This document shows, piece by piece, positions 8,212-16,727 of a stretch of DNA of 64,000 nt (the first letter of the stretch is position 1; the number at the start of each line of letters is the position of its first letter). The notes under the pieces are model-generated. The model was given only the letters and a program-made list of their open reading frames with translations, made no database searches and was not told where the DNA came from. The translations under genes were made by a program, and so were the position numbers. Source of the DNA: Streptomyces sp. NBC_00249 (GTDB taxonomy: Bacteria; Actinomycetota; Actinomycetes; Streptomycetales; Streptomycetaceae). Where the stretch lies: positions 186,001 through 250,000 of the forward strand of contig NZ_JAPEMV010000008.1 of assembly GCF_026342355.1 (NCBI RefSeq), written 5' to 3'.

Positions 8212-8637
8212 TCAGTCGATCGAGCCGGGCTCTGCGAGCCAGCGCGACTGGAGTTCGGTGACGCCGGCGATGGTGTCGAAGTCCCGGTCGTAGTGCAGGA
8301 CCGTCAGGCCGTGCGCCTTCGCGGTGACCGCCACGAGGAGGTCGGTGCCGCTCGCGGAGCGGTGGCTGCCCCGGCGCGAGAGCTCCTCCTGGAGCCCGAG
8401 GATCTGCTGCCAGCCGTCCTCGGGGACCGGATGCCAGCCGAACAGGTCACGGAGCTGGGCCTTGGTGCGCTGGTAGTCCTGCACCGAACGGGCCGAGAAC
8501 AGCATCTCGAACTCCGTCGGCTCGCACAGCGAGATACGTCCGGCCTTGAGGATCTCCAGCCAGGCGTCGCGCACACCCGGCCGGAGGATCCGGCCGGCGG
8601 CGGACTTGTCGATGAGGAACTGCTGCTGCCCGATCAT
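8212..8637 (-). CDS. PIN-domain toxin (VapC type)
   Basis: A 141-residue PIN-domain protein, expected to be a metal-dependent RNase that is held inactive by the protein upstream. The first acidic residue is Asp10 in FLIDKSA. A central Glu lies in CEPTEFEML. The C-terminal acidic cluster is in GTDLLVAVTAKAHG and LHYDRDFD. ATG 8637 directly follows the antitoxin stop (TGAATG with no gap), so translation is coupled. It is the standard antitoxin-first VapBC layout. The RNA target cannot be read from the sequence. Confidence 0.9.
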   Translation of the reverse strand: MIGQQQFLIDKSAAGRILRPGVRDAWLEILKAGRISLCEPTEFEMLFSARSVQDYQRTKAQLRDLFGWHPVPEDGWQQILGLQEELSRRGSHRSASGTDLLVAVTAKAHGLTVLHYDRDFDTIAGVTELQSRWLAEPGSID

Positions 8638-8856
8638 TCAGCGCCACGCCTCGTCCTCGAAGCCCGGCTCCGTGAGGGCATCGAACGCCCCCTCGTCGGC
8701 CAGGACGATGAGCTGCTCCAGTGCGCGCTCACGGCGAAGGCGTGCTCCTATTTCCGCCAGCGCGCCGTTGACGGTGTCCTTCTTGGTCGTGGTGCCGAGG
8801 GCCTCGGCGGCGAGCGCCAGCGCTTCCTCGTTGATATCGATCATGGTCTTGGCCAT
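8638..8856 (-). CDS. VapB-type antitoxin
   Basis: The 72-residue product MAKTMIDINEEALALAAEAL... has the typical VapB layout: an N-terminal ribbon-helix-helix DNA-binding segment including GTTTKKDTVNGAL, then an Arg-rich helix and an acidic C-terminal toxin-binding tail ending FEDEAWR. ATG 8856 is chosen because GGGAGGTCC precedes it by a few bases; a longer in-frame reading from 8958 adds unrelated residues and crosses the promoter. It probably represses its own promoter together with the toxin. Confidence 0.9.
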   Translation of the reverse strand: MAKTMIDINEEALALAAEALGTTTKKDTVNGALAEIGARLRRERALEQLIVLADEGAFDALTEPGFEDEAWR

Positions 8857-8895
8857 ATCAGGACCTCCCGAAGTATTGCCACATGAGCACTCCCA

Positions 8896-8913
8896 GGATA
8901 TCCCCGGAGGATA
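8896..8913. promoter_or_regulatory. Putative vapBC operator
   Basis: The palindrome GGATATCC overlaps an inverted repeat TATCC-N5-GGATA, 40-57 bp upstream of the antitoxin start, in a locally AT-rich segment. The place and form suit autoregulation by a ribbon-helix-helix antitoxin (inference). Confidence 0.5.
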
Positions 8914-8948
8914 AATACAGAAACCTTCACTCGCCGATCGCACAAATA

Positions 8949-8977
8949 AGCCCCCCACCGTCGAACGGTGGGGGGCT
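8949..8977 (-). terminator. Terminator after the TIGR03960 gene
   Basis: A perfect 13-bp stem (AGCCCCCCACCGT / ACGGTGGGGGGCT) has a 3-nt loop. On the minus strand it is followed by TATTTGT, which is unusually U-rich for this window. It separates the radical-SAM gene from vapBC. Confidence 0.85.
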
Positions 8978-9011
8978 CACCCGGTACCAGGGCCTCAGCC
9001 GGAGGCGAAGG

Positions 9012-10934
9012 TCACTTCACGACCGACAGCGGCAGCAGCTTCTTGCCCGTCGGGCCGATCTGGATGCTCGTGTCCATCTGCGGGCAGACGCCGCAGTCGA
9101 AGCACGGGGTCCAGCGGCAGTCCTCGACCTCGGTCTCGTCGAGGGCGTCCTGCCAGTCCTCCCAGAGCCAGTCCTTGTCCAGACCGGAGTCCAGGTGGTC
9201 CCAGGGCAGGACCTCCTCGTACGTACGCTCGCGCGTCGTGTACCAGGCGACGTCGACGCCGTAGGCCGGCAGCGTCTTCTCCGCGGCCTGCATCCAGCGT
9301 TCGTAGCTGAAGTGCTCGCGCCAGCCGTCGAAGCGGCCGCCCGACTCGTAGACGGCACGGATGACGTCGCCGATGCGGCGGTCGCCGCGCGAGAGCAGGC
9401 CCTCGACGATGCCCGGCTTGCCGTCGTGGTAGCGGAAGCCGATGGAGCGGCCGTACTTCTTGTCGCCGCGGAGCTTGTCCCGGAGCTTGCCCAGACGGGC
9501 GTCCGTCTCCTCCGCCGACAGCTGCGGCGCCCACTGGAACGGGGTGTGCGGCTTCGGTACGAACCCGCCGATCGACACCGTGCAGCGGATGTCGTTCTGC
9601 CCGGAGACCTCGCGGCCCTTGGCGATGACGTTGACCGCCATGTCGCCGATCTGGAGCACGTCCTCGTCGGTCTCGGTCGGCAGGCCGACCATGAAGTACA
9701 GCTTCACCTGGCGCCAGCCGTTGCCGTACGCCGTGGCGACCGTCCGGATGAGGTCCTCTTCCGAGACCATCTTGTTGATGACCTTGCGCATGCGCTCGGA
9801 GCCGCCCTCGGGGGCGAAGGTCAGGCCGGAGCGGCGACCGTTGCGGGTCAGCTCGTTGGCCAGGTCCACGTTGAAGGCGTCCACGCGGGTCGACGGCAGG
9901 GACAGGCCCACCTTGTCGTCCGTGTAGCGGTCCGCGAGGCCCTTGGCGATGTCGGCGATCTCCGTGTGGTCCGCGGAGGACAGGGAGAGGAGGCCGACCT
10001 CCTCGAAGCCCGTCGCCTTGAGCCCGCGCTCCACCATCTCGCCGATGCCGGTGATGCTTCGCTCCCGCACGGGGCGCGTGATCATGCCGGCCTGGCAGAA
10101 ACGGCAGCCGCGGGTGCAGCCGCGGAAGATCTCCACGGACATGCGCTCGTGGACGGTCTCGGCGAGCGGGACCAGGGGCTGCTTGGGGTAGGGCCACTCG
10201 TCGAGGTCCATGACCGTGTGCTTGGACACGCGCCACGGCACGCCCGAGCGGTTGGGGACGACACGGCCGATGCGGCCGTCCTCCAGGTACTCGACGTCGT
10301 AGAAGCCCGGCACGTAGACCCCGCCGGTCTTCGCGAGGCGCAGCAGGACCTCCTCGCGCCCGCCCGGGCGGCCTTCGGCCTTCCAGGCGCGGATGATCTC
10401 CGTCATGTCGAGGACGGCCTGCTCGCCGTCGCCGATGACCGCGCAGTCGATGAACTCCGCGATCGGCTCGGGGTTGAAGGCCGCGTGGCCGCCCGCGAGG
10501 ACGATCGGGTGGTCGACCGTACGGTTCCTGGCCTCCAGCGGGATGCCCGCGAGGTCCAGGGCCGTGAGCATGTTGGTGTAGCCCAGCTCCGTGGAGAAGG
10601 ACAGGCCGAACACGTCGAAGTCACCGACCGGGCGGTGGCTGTCGACGGTGAACTGCGGCACCGCGTGCTCGCGCATCAGCTCTTCGAGGTCCGGCCACAC
10701 CGAGTACGTGCGCTCGGCGAGGACGCCCTCGCGCTCGTTCAGCACCTCGTAGAGGATCATGACGCCCTGGTTGGGCAGCCCGACCTCGTAGGCGTCCGGG
10801 TACATGAGGGCCCAGCGCACATCGCACGCGTCCCAGTCCTTGACGGTGGAGTTGAGCTCACCACCGACGTACTGGATGGGCTTCTGCACATGCGGGAGCA
10901 GAGCTTCGAGCTGTGGGAAGACCGACTCGGACAT
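9012..10934 (-). CDS. TIGR03960-family B12-binding-like radical SAM protein
   Basis: The 640-residue protein has an N-terminal Rossmann-like region related to B12-binding domains (about 1-200), then a radical-SAM core with the cluster motif CTRGCRFC (CxxxCxxC) preceded by EIFRG, and a C-terminal part with extra cysteines (CFDCGVCP) that could hold another cluster. The substrate is not known. The usual partner, TIGR03936/DUF2344, is three genes downstream at 6280-7059, with vapBC and the RY-repeat gene in between. ATG 10934 (MSESVF...) is preferred over an upstream in-frame ATG at 10973. The Shine-Dalgarno site is weak (GAAAG). Confidence 0.93.
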   Translation of the reverse strand: MSESVFPQLEALLPHVQKPIQYVGGELNSTVKDWDACDVRWALMYPDAYEVGLPNQGVMILYEVLNEREGVLAERTYSVWPDLEELMREHAVPQFTVDSHRPVGDFDVFGLSFSTELGYTNMLTALDLAGIPLEARNRTVDHPIVLAGGHAAFNPEPIAEFIDCAVIGDGEQAVLDMTEIIRAWKAEGRPGGREEVLLRLAKTGGVYVPGFYDVEYLEDGRIGRVVPNRSGVPWRVSKHTVMDLDEWPYPKQPLVPLAETVHERMSVEIFRGCTRGCRFCQAGMITRPVRERSITGIGEMVERGLKATGFEEVGLLSLSSADHTEIADIAKGLADRYTDDKVGLSLPSTRVDAFNVDLANELTRNGRRSGLTFAPEGGSERMRKVINKMVSEEDLIRTVATAYGNGWRQVKLYFMVGLPTETDEDVLQIGDMAVNVIAKGREVSGQNDIRCTVSIGGFVPKPHTPFQWAPQLSAEETDARLGKLRDKLRGDKKYGRSIGFRYHDGKPGIVEGLLSRGDRRIGDVIRAVYESGGRFDGWREHFSYERWMQAAEKTLPAYGVDVAWYTTRERTYEEVLPWDHLDSGLDKDWLWEDWQDALDETEVEDCRWTPCFDCGVCPQMDTSIQIGPTGKKLLPLSVVK

Positions 10935-11009
10935 CACGCGACTTTCGTGAAGCGGGCAGGGGGCGACTCTCAAGCGTACCCCGAGGGGTCGGGGCCCCCG
11001 CTCACATGA

Positions 11010-12539
11010 TCACTTCACCGACGCGCGCAGCCCGGGGTCCGAGGCCTGCGCCCAGATGTCCGGAAGCTGCTGTTCGTGCCGTGCGGACAGGGCTTCCTCC
11101 CGGGCGTAGAGCACGCCCCAGCTGAACGCGGACTCCCCCGCGTCCGTCGCCTGGACGGCGAGGCCGTGCAGGGCCGTGCGGGCGACGACGCCGTCGCGAT
11201 GGTCGCCGAGCAGGGTCTGCACGCCCTTCGCGGCGCGGGCCAGGCGCCTGGCCGGGTTCCCGAGGGCGGGGGCCGCCGCCTCCGCCGCGTACCGGGCGCG
11301 CTTCGCGGCCTTGCGGGCCTCGTGCAGGGCGAGGTCGCGGTCCTCCCCCGGGTCCAGGGCCAGCGCCGTACCGACCCGGTCGGCGAGCCGGTCCCAGTCG
11401 CGCAGCACCGCCTTCGGCAGGGTACGGGCGGCCGGGCGGGCGGCGGCGGGACGCAGCGGGGGGTCGGCGAGCAGGGCGTCGAGGGCGTCCAGGAGGGCGA
11501 GGTAGCGCGCGCTGTCGAGGGCGGCGACGGCCCGGCGGCGGGTGCTGGAGCGGCGGGTGGTGTTCCAGGTGCGCAGGCGGGAGGTGACGGGGCCCAGGCG
11601 CAGGCCGCGCGGGAGCTCGGCGAGCCCGGCGCGCAGCCGCTCGAAGAGCACCTCGCGGTCGCGGTCGGCGCCCAGTTCGGCGGCGAGCCAGCGCAGCTCC
11701 TCGCGCAGCGGGTCGGTGGCGGCGCGCTCCAGGACCCGGCGGTAGGTGGCGAAGGCGCTGCGCAGCCGGCGGGTGGCGACCCGCATCTGGTGGACGGAGT
11801 CGGGCAGGTCGCGGCGTACGGCCGGGTCCTGGGCGACGAGGGCGTCGAGCTGTTCGCGCAGGTACGCGAGGACGTGCGCGCCCGCCGTCCCGTCGGCGGG
11901 GCCGGGCCCGGGCCGGGGCGGGGGCTCGGCGCCGGTCTCGGCGAGGGCGCGGGCGAGCTTCGAGGGGGCGTCGCTGACCCGGAGTCCGGCCTTGCGGAAG
12001 CGCTTCTCGACGGCGTCGAGCAGGGCGGGGTCGCCGTCGTCGGCGAGTTCCACCTCGACCTCGGTCCACTCGGCGACGGCCGCTCCCCGCTCGGCCCGCA
12101 CCTGGTCGCGGCTCAGCTCCGCGAGGAGGGTGCCGTCGGCGTCGAGGAGGTGGCTGACCTGCCGTTCGGAGCGCAGTGTGACCTGCGGCTCGAGCCCGGC
12201 GCCGCGGACCCGGGAGCGCAGCAGGGCGTCGAGGGAGCGCGGGACGGTGTCGGCGAGGGGGGCCCGGACCTCGTCGCGGACCCCGGGGGCGACGGGCAGT
12301 TTCAGGTGCCAGCCGGCGTCCTCGCCGCCGGTGCGGCGGCGCAGGGTCAGCCCGTCGGCGGCGAGCCGCTGGTCGGGGGTGTCGTAGTAGACGGCGTCGA
12401 GGCGGACGGTGCCCCGGTCGCGTACGGCGGCGATCGGGCCGGTCCCGGTCAGGTCGGGGGGCTGCGGTGGCCGCTGCTGCTTCCGGCCGGCCGGCGTGAA
12501 CTCGAATTTCCGCTCGATCTCGCGCTTGATGTCCGCCAT
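11010..12539 (-). CDS. CYTH and CHAD domain protein
   Basis: The 509-residue protein opens with a CYTH (triphosphate tunnel) domain, marked by EIERKFEF, and continues from about residue 205 with an Arg/His-rich helical CHAD domain (DSVHQMRVATRRLRSAF and later conserved His/Arg). CYTH domains bind or cleave triphosphate groups; CHAD domains bind polyphosphate. This fusion is often tied to polyphosphate granules in other bacteria. The exact activity here is not known. It sits 81 bp after rodA on the same strand. The product ends in LRASVK. Confidence 0.92.
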   Translation of the reverse strand: MADIKREIERKFEFTPAGRKQQRPPQPPDLTGTGPIAAVRDRGTVRLDAVYYDTPDQRLAADGLTLRRRTGGEDAGWHLKLPVAPGVRDEVRAPLADTVPRSLDALLRSRVRGAGLEPQVTLRSERQVSHLLDADGTLLAELSRDQVRAERGAAVAEWTEVEVELADDGDPALLDAVEKRFRKAGLRVSDAPSKLARALAETGAEPPPRPGPGPADGTAGAHVLAYLREQLDALVAQDPAVRRDLPDSVHQMRVATRRLRSAFATYRRVLERAATDPLREELRWLAAELGADRDREVLFERLRAGLAELPRGLRLGPVTSRLRTWNTTRRSSTRRRAVAALDSARYLALLDALDALLADPPLRPAAARPAARTLPKAVLRDWDRLADRVGTALALDPGEDRDLALHEARKAAKRARYAAEAAAPALGNPARRLARAAKGVQTLLGDHRDGVVARTALHGLAVQATDAGESAFSWGVLYAREEALSARHEQQLPDIWAQASDPGLRASVK

Positions 12540-12620
12540 GGACCGAATCTAGTCCTGAACCGGCGGCGGTGGGAGGCTGGCGCTTCGGCCCGGCGCAAAC
12601 CCGCCCCCGCACCGCCCGGA

Positions 12621-13820
12621 TCAGGCCGACAGGGGGCGTTGCACGCGGATCGACTGGAGCAGCCCGACGGCCACCCAGACGGCGAACATCGAGGATCCTC
12701 CGTAGGAGACGAACGGCAGGGGCAGGCCCGCCACCGGCATGATGCCGAGGGTCATGCCGATGTTCTCGAAGGACTGGAAGGCGAACCAGGCGATGATGCC
12801 GGCGCACACGATGGTGCCGTAGAGCTCGGTGGTCTCGCGGGCGATCATGCAGGCCCGCCAGAGCACGACGCCGAGCAGGACCAGGATCAGACCGGCGCCG
12901 AGGAAGCCCAGCTCCTCGCCCGCGACGGTGAAGACGAAGTCGGTCTGCTGCTCGGGGACGAACTGGCCGGTGGTCTGGGAGCCCTTGAAGAGTCCGGAGC
13001 CGGTGAGGCCGCCGGAGCCGATGGCGATGCGCGCCTGGTTGGTGTTGTAGCCGACGCCGGCGGGGTCGAGCTCGGGGTTGGCGAAGGCCGCGAACCGGTT
13101 GATCTGGTACTCGTCGAGGACGCCGAGCTGCCAGATCAGGATCGCCCCGCCGGCGCCGGAGCCGAGCAGGCCCAGCACCCAGCGGTTGGAGGCGCCGGAG
13201 GCGAGCAGCACGCCGAGCACGATGATGACCATGACCATGACGGAGCCGAGGTCGGGCATCAGCATGACGATGCCCATGGGGGCGGCGGCCAGGCACAGGG
13301 CCTTCACCACGGTGCGGTGGTCGGGGTGGGTGAGGTCGCCGGCGTCCACCCGGGCCGCGAGCAGCACGGCCATGCCCAGGATGATCGTGATCTTGACGAA
13401 CTCGGAGGGCTGGAGCGAGAAGCCGCCGCCGATGACGATCCACGCGTGGGCGCCGTTGATGGTGGCGCCGAGCGGGGTGAGCACGGCGATGATCAGGACG
13501 AGCGAGAGCCCGTACAGGATCGGGACGGCTCCGCGCAGGGTGCGGTGGCCGAGCCAGACGGTGCCGATCATCAGCACGAGGCCGATGCCGGTGTTCATGG
13601 CGTGCCGGAAGAGGAAGTAGTACGGGTCCCCGTTGTTCAGGGTGGTGCGGTTGCGGGTGGCCGACCACACCAGCAGCGCGCCGATGAAGGACAGCGCGAG
13701 CGCGGACAGCAGTATCGGCCAGTCGAGGCGGCGCAGGATCGAGTCCCGCGCCGTCAGCCGGGCCACGGGCCCGCGCTGGGGCGCGTACCGGGAGACGGAG
13801 AACTTGTTGGCGGTCTGCAT
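12621..13820 (-). CDS. rodA: Rod shape-determining glycosyltransferase RodA (SEDS family)
   Basis: RodA polymerises lipid II into glycan strands with its partner transpeptidase PBP2. The 399-residue protein has about ten membrane segments and the SEDS C-terminal motif around PLPFVSYGGSSM. ATG 13820 follows the PBP2 stop by only 7 bp; the TGA and the start together give TGAGG as a coupled ribosome site. A longer reading from 14066 is Pro/Arg-rich shadow. It is the last gene of the mreB-mreC-mreD-pbp2-rodA order, which in Streptomyces serves spore-wall more than hyphal-tip growth. Confidence 0.95.
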   Translation of the reverse strand: MQTANKFSVSRYAPQRGPVARLTARDSILRRLDWPILLSALALSFIGALLVWSATRNRTTLNNGDPYYFLFRHAMNTGIGLVLMIGTVWLGHRTLRGAVPILYGLSLVLIIAVLTPLGATINGAHAWIVIGGGFSLQPSEFVKITIILGMAVLLAARVDAGDLTHPDHRTVVKALCLAAAPMGIVMLMPDLGSVMVMVIIVLGVLLASGASNRWVLGLLGSGAGGAILIWQLGVLDEYQINRFAAFANPELDPAGVGYNTNQARIAIGSGGLTGSGLFKGSQTTGQFVPEQQTDFVFTVAGEELGFLGAGLILVLLGVVLWRACMIARETTELYGTIVCAGIIAWFAFQSFENIGMTLGIMPVAGLPLPFVSYGGSSMFAVWVAVGLLQSIRVQRPLSA

Positions 13821-13827
13821 CGGGGCC

Positions 13828-16005
13828 TCAGTCCTGCCGGCCCGCGGGCGGGGCGGGCGGTCCGGCGAGCGCGGGCGGCGCGGACTCCTCGGGGGACGGC
13901 GGTACGTAGGGCCGGATCTCGGGGGCCTCGATGGAGCCGTCGGGCTGGATGGTGGGCAGGTTGGCCTCGGGCTTGAGCAGCAGGGCCTTCTTGGGGTCCT
14001 GCTTGCCGGCCATGTCGAGGCCGTAGATGGCGTTGTAGACGTTGCGCACGGCGGGACCGGAGGCACCGGAGCCGGTGCCGCCCTGGGAGATCGTCATGAC
14101 GATCGTGTAGTCCTCGGTGTACGTGGCGAACCAGGAAGTCGTCTGCTTGCCGTAGACCTCGGCGGTGCCGGTCTTGGCGTGCATCGGGATCTGCTTCTGC
14201 GGCCAGCCGCCGAAGCGCCATGCGGCGGTGCCGCGGGTGGCGACGCCCTCCAGCGCTTCTCCTATTTTCGACCGGGTCTCCTCGGTCATGGGCAGCTTGC
14301 CGTGGGCCTTCGGCTTGATCTCCTCGACCTTCTTGCCGTCGGCGCTGATGACCGCCTTGCCGATGGTCGGGTTCCACAGGGTGCCGCCGTTGGAGATGGC
14401 CGCGTAGATGGTGGCCATCTGGATCGGGGTGACGAGGGTGTCGCCCTGCCCGATGGAGTAGTTGACGGCGTCACCGGCGCGCATGAGGTTGCCTTCGAGG
14501 CAGTTCTCGTAGGACAGCAGCTCGACGTAGGTGCCGCCCTTCTTGCCGGTCTTGCACCACGAGTCCTTGTTGGCCTCCCAGAAGTTCTGCTTCCACTTGC
14601 GGTCGGGGACCCGGCCCTTCTCCTCACCGGGCAGGTCCACGCCGGTCTCGGCGCCGAGGCCGAACTGGTGGGCGGTCTTGTAGAAGATCTCCGCCGGGTC
14701 CTTGACCGGCTTGAGGCCGCCGTCCTTCAGCCACTGCTGGTGGCCCAGCGCGTAGAAGACGGTGTCGCAGGAGACCTCCAGGGCCCGGCCGAGGGTGATG
14801 GAGCCGTGGCCCTGGGACTCGAAGTTCTTGAAGACCTGACCGCCGATGGAGTACGAGCTGGGGCAGGGGTACTCCCCGTCGAACTTGTACCCGGCGTTGA
14901 CGGCGGCCGCGGTCGGGATGACCTTGAAGATGGAGCCCGGGGCGGCCTGGCCCTGGATCGCCCGGTTCATCAGCGGGACGTTGGACTCCTTGGCGGTCAG
15001 CTTGGCGTAGTCCTTGCCGGAGATGCCGCCGACCCACACGTTCGGGTCGTAGGTCGGGTTGGAGGCCATCGCCACGACCCGGCCGGTCTTGGACTCCAGG
15101 ACGACGATGGCTCCGGCGTCGGCCTTGTAGGGGACGCTGGTGTTGCGGTCGATCTGCTTGCGGGCCTCGACCATGGCGGCGTTCAGCTCGTACTCGGCGA
15201 CCGCCTGGACACGGGCGTCGATGCTGGTGACGAGGTTGGCCCCGGGGACCGCCGGGTCGTTGTTGGCCTCGCCGATGACGCGGCCGAGGTTGTCGACCTC
15301 GTAGCGGGTGACTCCGGACTTGCCGCGCAGTTCCTTGTCGTAGGTGCGCTCCAGGCCGAAGCGGCCGACCTGGTCGGAGCGCAGGAACGGCGAGTTGGTC
15401 TTCTTGGCCCGGACGATCTCGTCGTCGGTGACCGGGGAGAGGTAGCCGAGGGCCTGCCCGGTGTTGGCGCCGCCGGGGGCCGGGTAGCGGCGTACGGCGG
15501 TGGGCTCGGCGGTGATGCCGGGGAAGTCCTCGGGGCGTTCGCGGATCTGGAGGGCCTGCTGGGTGGTGGCCTCCAGGGTCACCGGGATCGGCTGGTACGG
15601 GGAGCCGTTCCAGCAGGGCTGCGGGGTCTGGGAGTCGCAGAGCCGGACCTTGTCCATGACGTCCTGCGGCTTCATGTCCAGCACCCCGGCGAGGCGGGTC
15701 AGTACGCCCTTGCCCCTGTCCTTTATCTTCATCAGCTCGGTGCGGCTGGCGGAGACGACGAGGCGGGTCTCGTTGTCGGCGAGCGGGACGCCCCGGGCGT
15801 CGAGGATCGAACCGCGCACGGCGGGCTGCACGACCTGCTGGACGTGGTTGTTCTTGGCCTCGTCGGAGTACTCCGAGCCGTTGCGGATCTGCAGGTACCA
15901 CAGGCGCCCGCCGAGGGTGAGCAGCAGGGAGAAGACCAGTACCTGGATGATGACGAGCCGGATCTGCACCCGGGGGGTGCGGCCGGTCTCGGGAATGTTG
16001 GTCAC
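13828..16005 (-). CDS. mrdA: Penicillin-binding protein 2 (class B transpeptidase)
   Basis: This class B PBP cross-links the glycan made by RodA. Of 725 residues, the N-terminus has one membrane anchor (about 15-35), then the PBP dimerisation domain (VVQPAVRGSILDARG), then the transpeptidase with SIFK in PGSIFKVIP, SIGQGDT, and KTGT in MHAKTGTAEVYG. The C-terminal 60 residues are Pro-rich and not conserved. GTG 16005 has GGGGGAG upstream and lies 13 bp after mreD. Confidence 0.95.
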   Translation of the reverse strand: MTNIPETGRTPRVQIRLVIIQVLVFSLLLTLGGRLWYLQIRNGSEYSDEAKNNHVQQVVQPAVRGSILDARGVPLADNETRLVVSASRTELMKIKDRGKGVLTRLAGVLDMKPQDVMDKVRLCDSQTPQPCWNGSPYQPIPVTLEATTQQALQIRERPEDFPGITAEPTAVRRYPAPGGANTGQALGYLSPVTDDEIVRAKKTNSPFLRSDQVGRFGLERTYDKELRGKSGVTRYEVDNLGRVIGEANNDPAVPGANLVTSIDARVQAVAEYELNAAMVEARKQIDRNTSVPYKADAGAIVVLESKTGRVVAMASNPTYDPNVWVGGISGKDYAKLTAKESNVPLMNRAIQGQAAPGSIFKVIPTAAAVNAGYKFDGEYPCPSSYSIGGQVFKNFESQGHGSITLGRALEVSCDTVFYALGHQQWLKDGGLKPVKDPAEIFYKTAHQFGLGAETGVDLPGEEKGRVPDRKWKQNFWEANKDSWCKTGKKGGTYVELLSYENCLEGNLMRAGDAVNYSIGQGDTLVTPIQMATIYAAISNGGTLWNPTIGKAVISADGKKVEEIKPKAHGKLPMTEETRSKIGEALEGVATRGTAAWRFGGWPQKQIPMHAKTGTAEVYGKQTTSWFATYTEDYTIVMTISQGGTGSGASGPAVRNVYNAIYGLDMAGKQDPKKALLLKPEANLPTIQPDGSIEAPEIRPYVPPSPEESAPPALAGPPAPPAGRQD

Positions 16006-16018
16006 GACTGCTCCCCCG

Positions 16019-16714
16019 TCACAGCTTCTTGACGCTCTTCACGCCTTTGACGCCCTTTATGCGGCCGGCCCGGTTGGCGCGGCCCCGCGCGGTCTTCAGC
16101 CGCAGGCCGCCGCGCTGGCTGCCGATGCGCAGCCCCGTGCCGCCGGCCAGCCAGCCGGAGGACACGTCCTTGCCCTGGGGCGGCCCGCCGCCCGCTTCGA
16201 CGGCCATCGGGTCGTTCTCGGCGCGCCGGGCCAGGGCCATGATGAACGGCACCGTGAAGGGCGCGAGCAACAGGTCGTAGAGGGTGGCGGTGAACAGCAG
16301 CCCGGTGAGGCCCACGTGCCGGGCGGCGGTGTCGCCGACGAGGGCGCCGACGCCGGCGTAGAGCAGGGTCGAGCCGATCGCGGCGGCCACGACGGTGAGC
16401 ATCGGCCCCCAGGCGGAGCGGAAGCGGCCGTTGTCGGGGCGGACGAGGCCCACGAGGTAGCCGATCAGGCACAGCACGAGCGCGTACCGCCCGGCGGCGT
16501 GGTCGGCGGGCGGGGCCAGGTCGGTGAGCAGGCCGGCGGCGAAGCCGATGAGGGCGCCGCTGACGTGCCCGTAGACCAGGGCGAGGGCGACCACGGTCAG
16601 CAGGACGAGGTCGGGGACGGCGCCGGGGAGCTGGAGCCGGCCGAGGACGGTGACCTGCACGACGAGGGCGACCACGACGAGCGTGGCCGAGAGCAGGATC
16701 CGGTTGAAGCGCAT
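16019..16714 (-). CDS. mreD: Rod shape-determining protein MreD
   Basis: MreD is a small integral membrane protein that connects MreC to the elongation machinery. The 231-residue product has about five to six membrane segments in the first 165 residues, and a basic cytoplasmic tail (RGRANRAGRIKGVKGVKSVKK) longer than in E. coli MreD. ATG 16714 has AGGAGCTGACC upstream and is 13 bp after the mreC stop. Confidence 0.92.
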   Translation of the reverse strand: MRFNRILLSATLVVVALVVQVTVLGRLQLPGAVPDLVLLTVVALALVYGHVSGALIGFAAGLLTDLAPPADHAAGRYALVLCLIGYLVGLVRPDNGRFRSAWGPMLTVVAAAIGSTLLYAGVGALVGDTAARHVGLTGLLFTATLYDLLLAPFTVPFIMALARRAENDPMAVEAGGGPPQGKDVSSGWLAGGTGLRIGSQRGGLRLKTARGRANRAGRIKGVKGVKSVKKL

Positions 16715-16727
16715 GGGCGGTCAGCTC

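Noticed and set aside
8212..8856. Evidence for a larger defence island around vapBC
   Set aside because: Only the two-gene module is present; neighbours on both sides are core genes.
11076..13976. A 966-codon plus-strand frame across CYTH-CHAD and rodA
   Set aside because: It spans two genes and their gap on the other strand without any motif or ribosome site.
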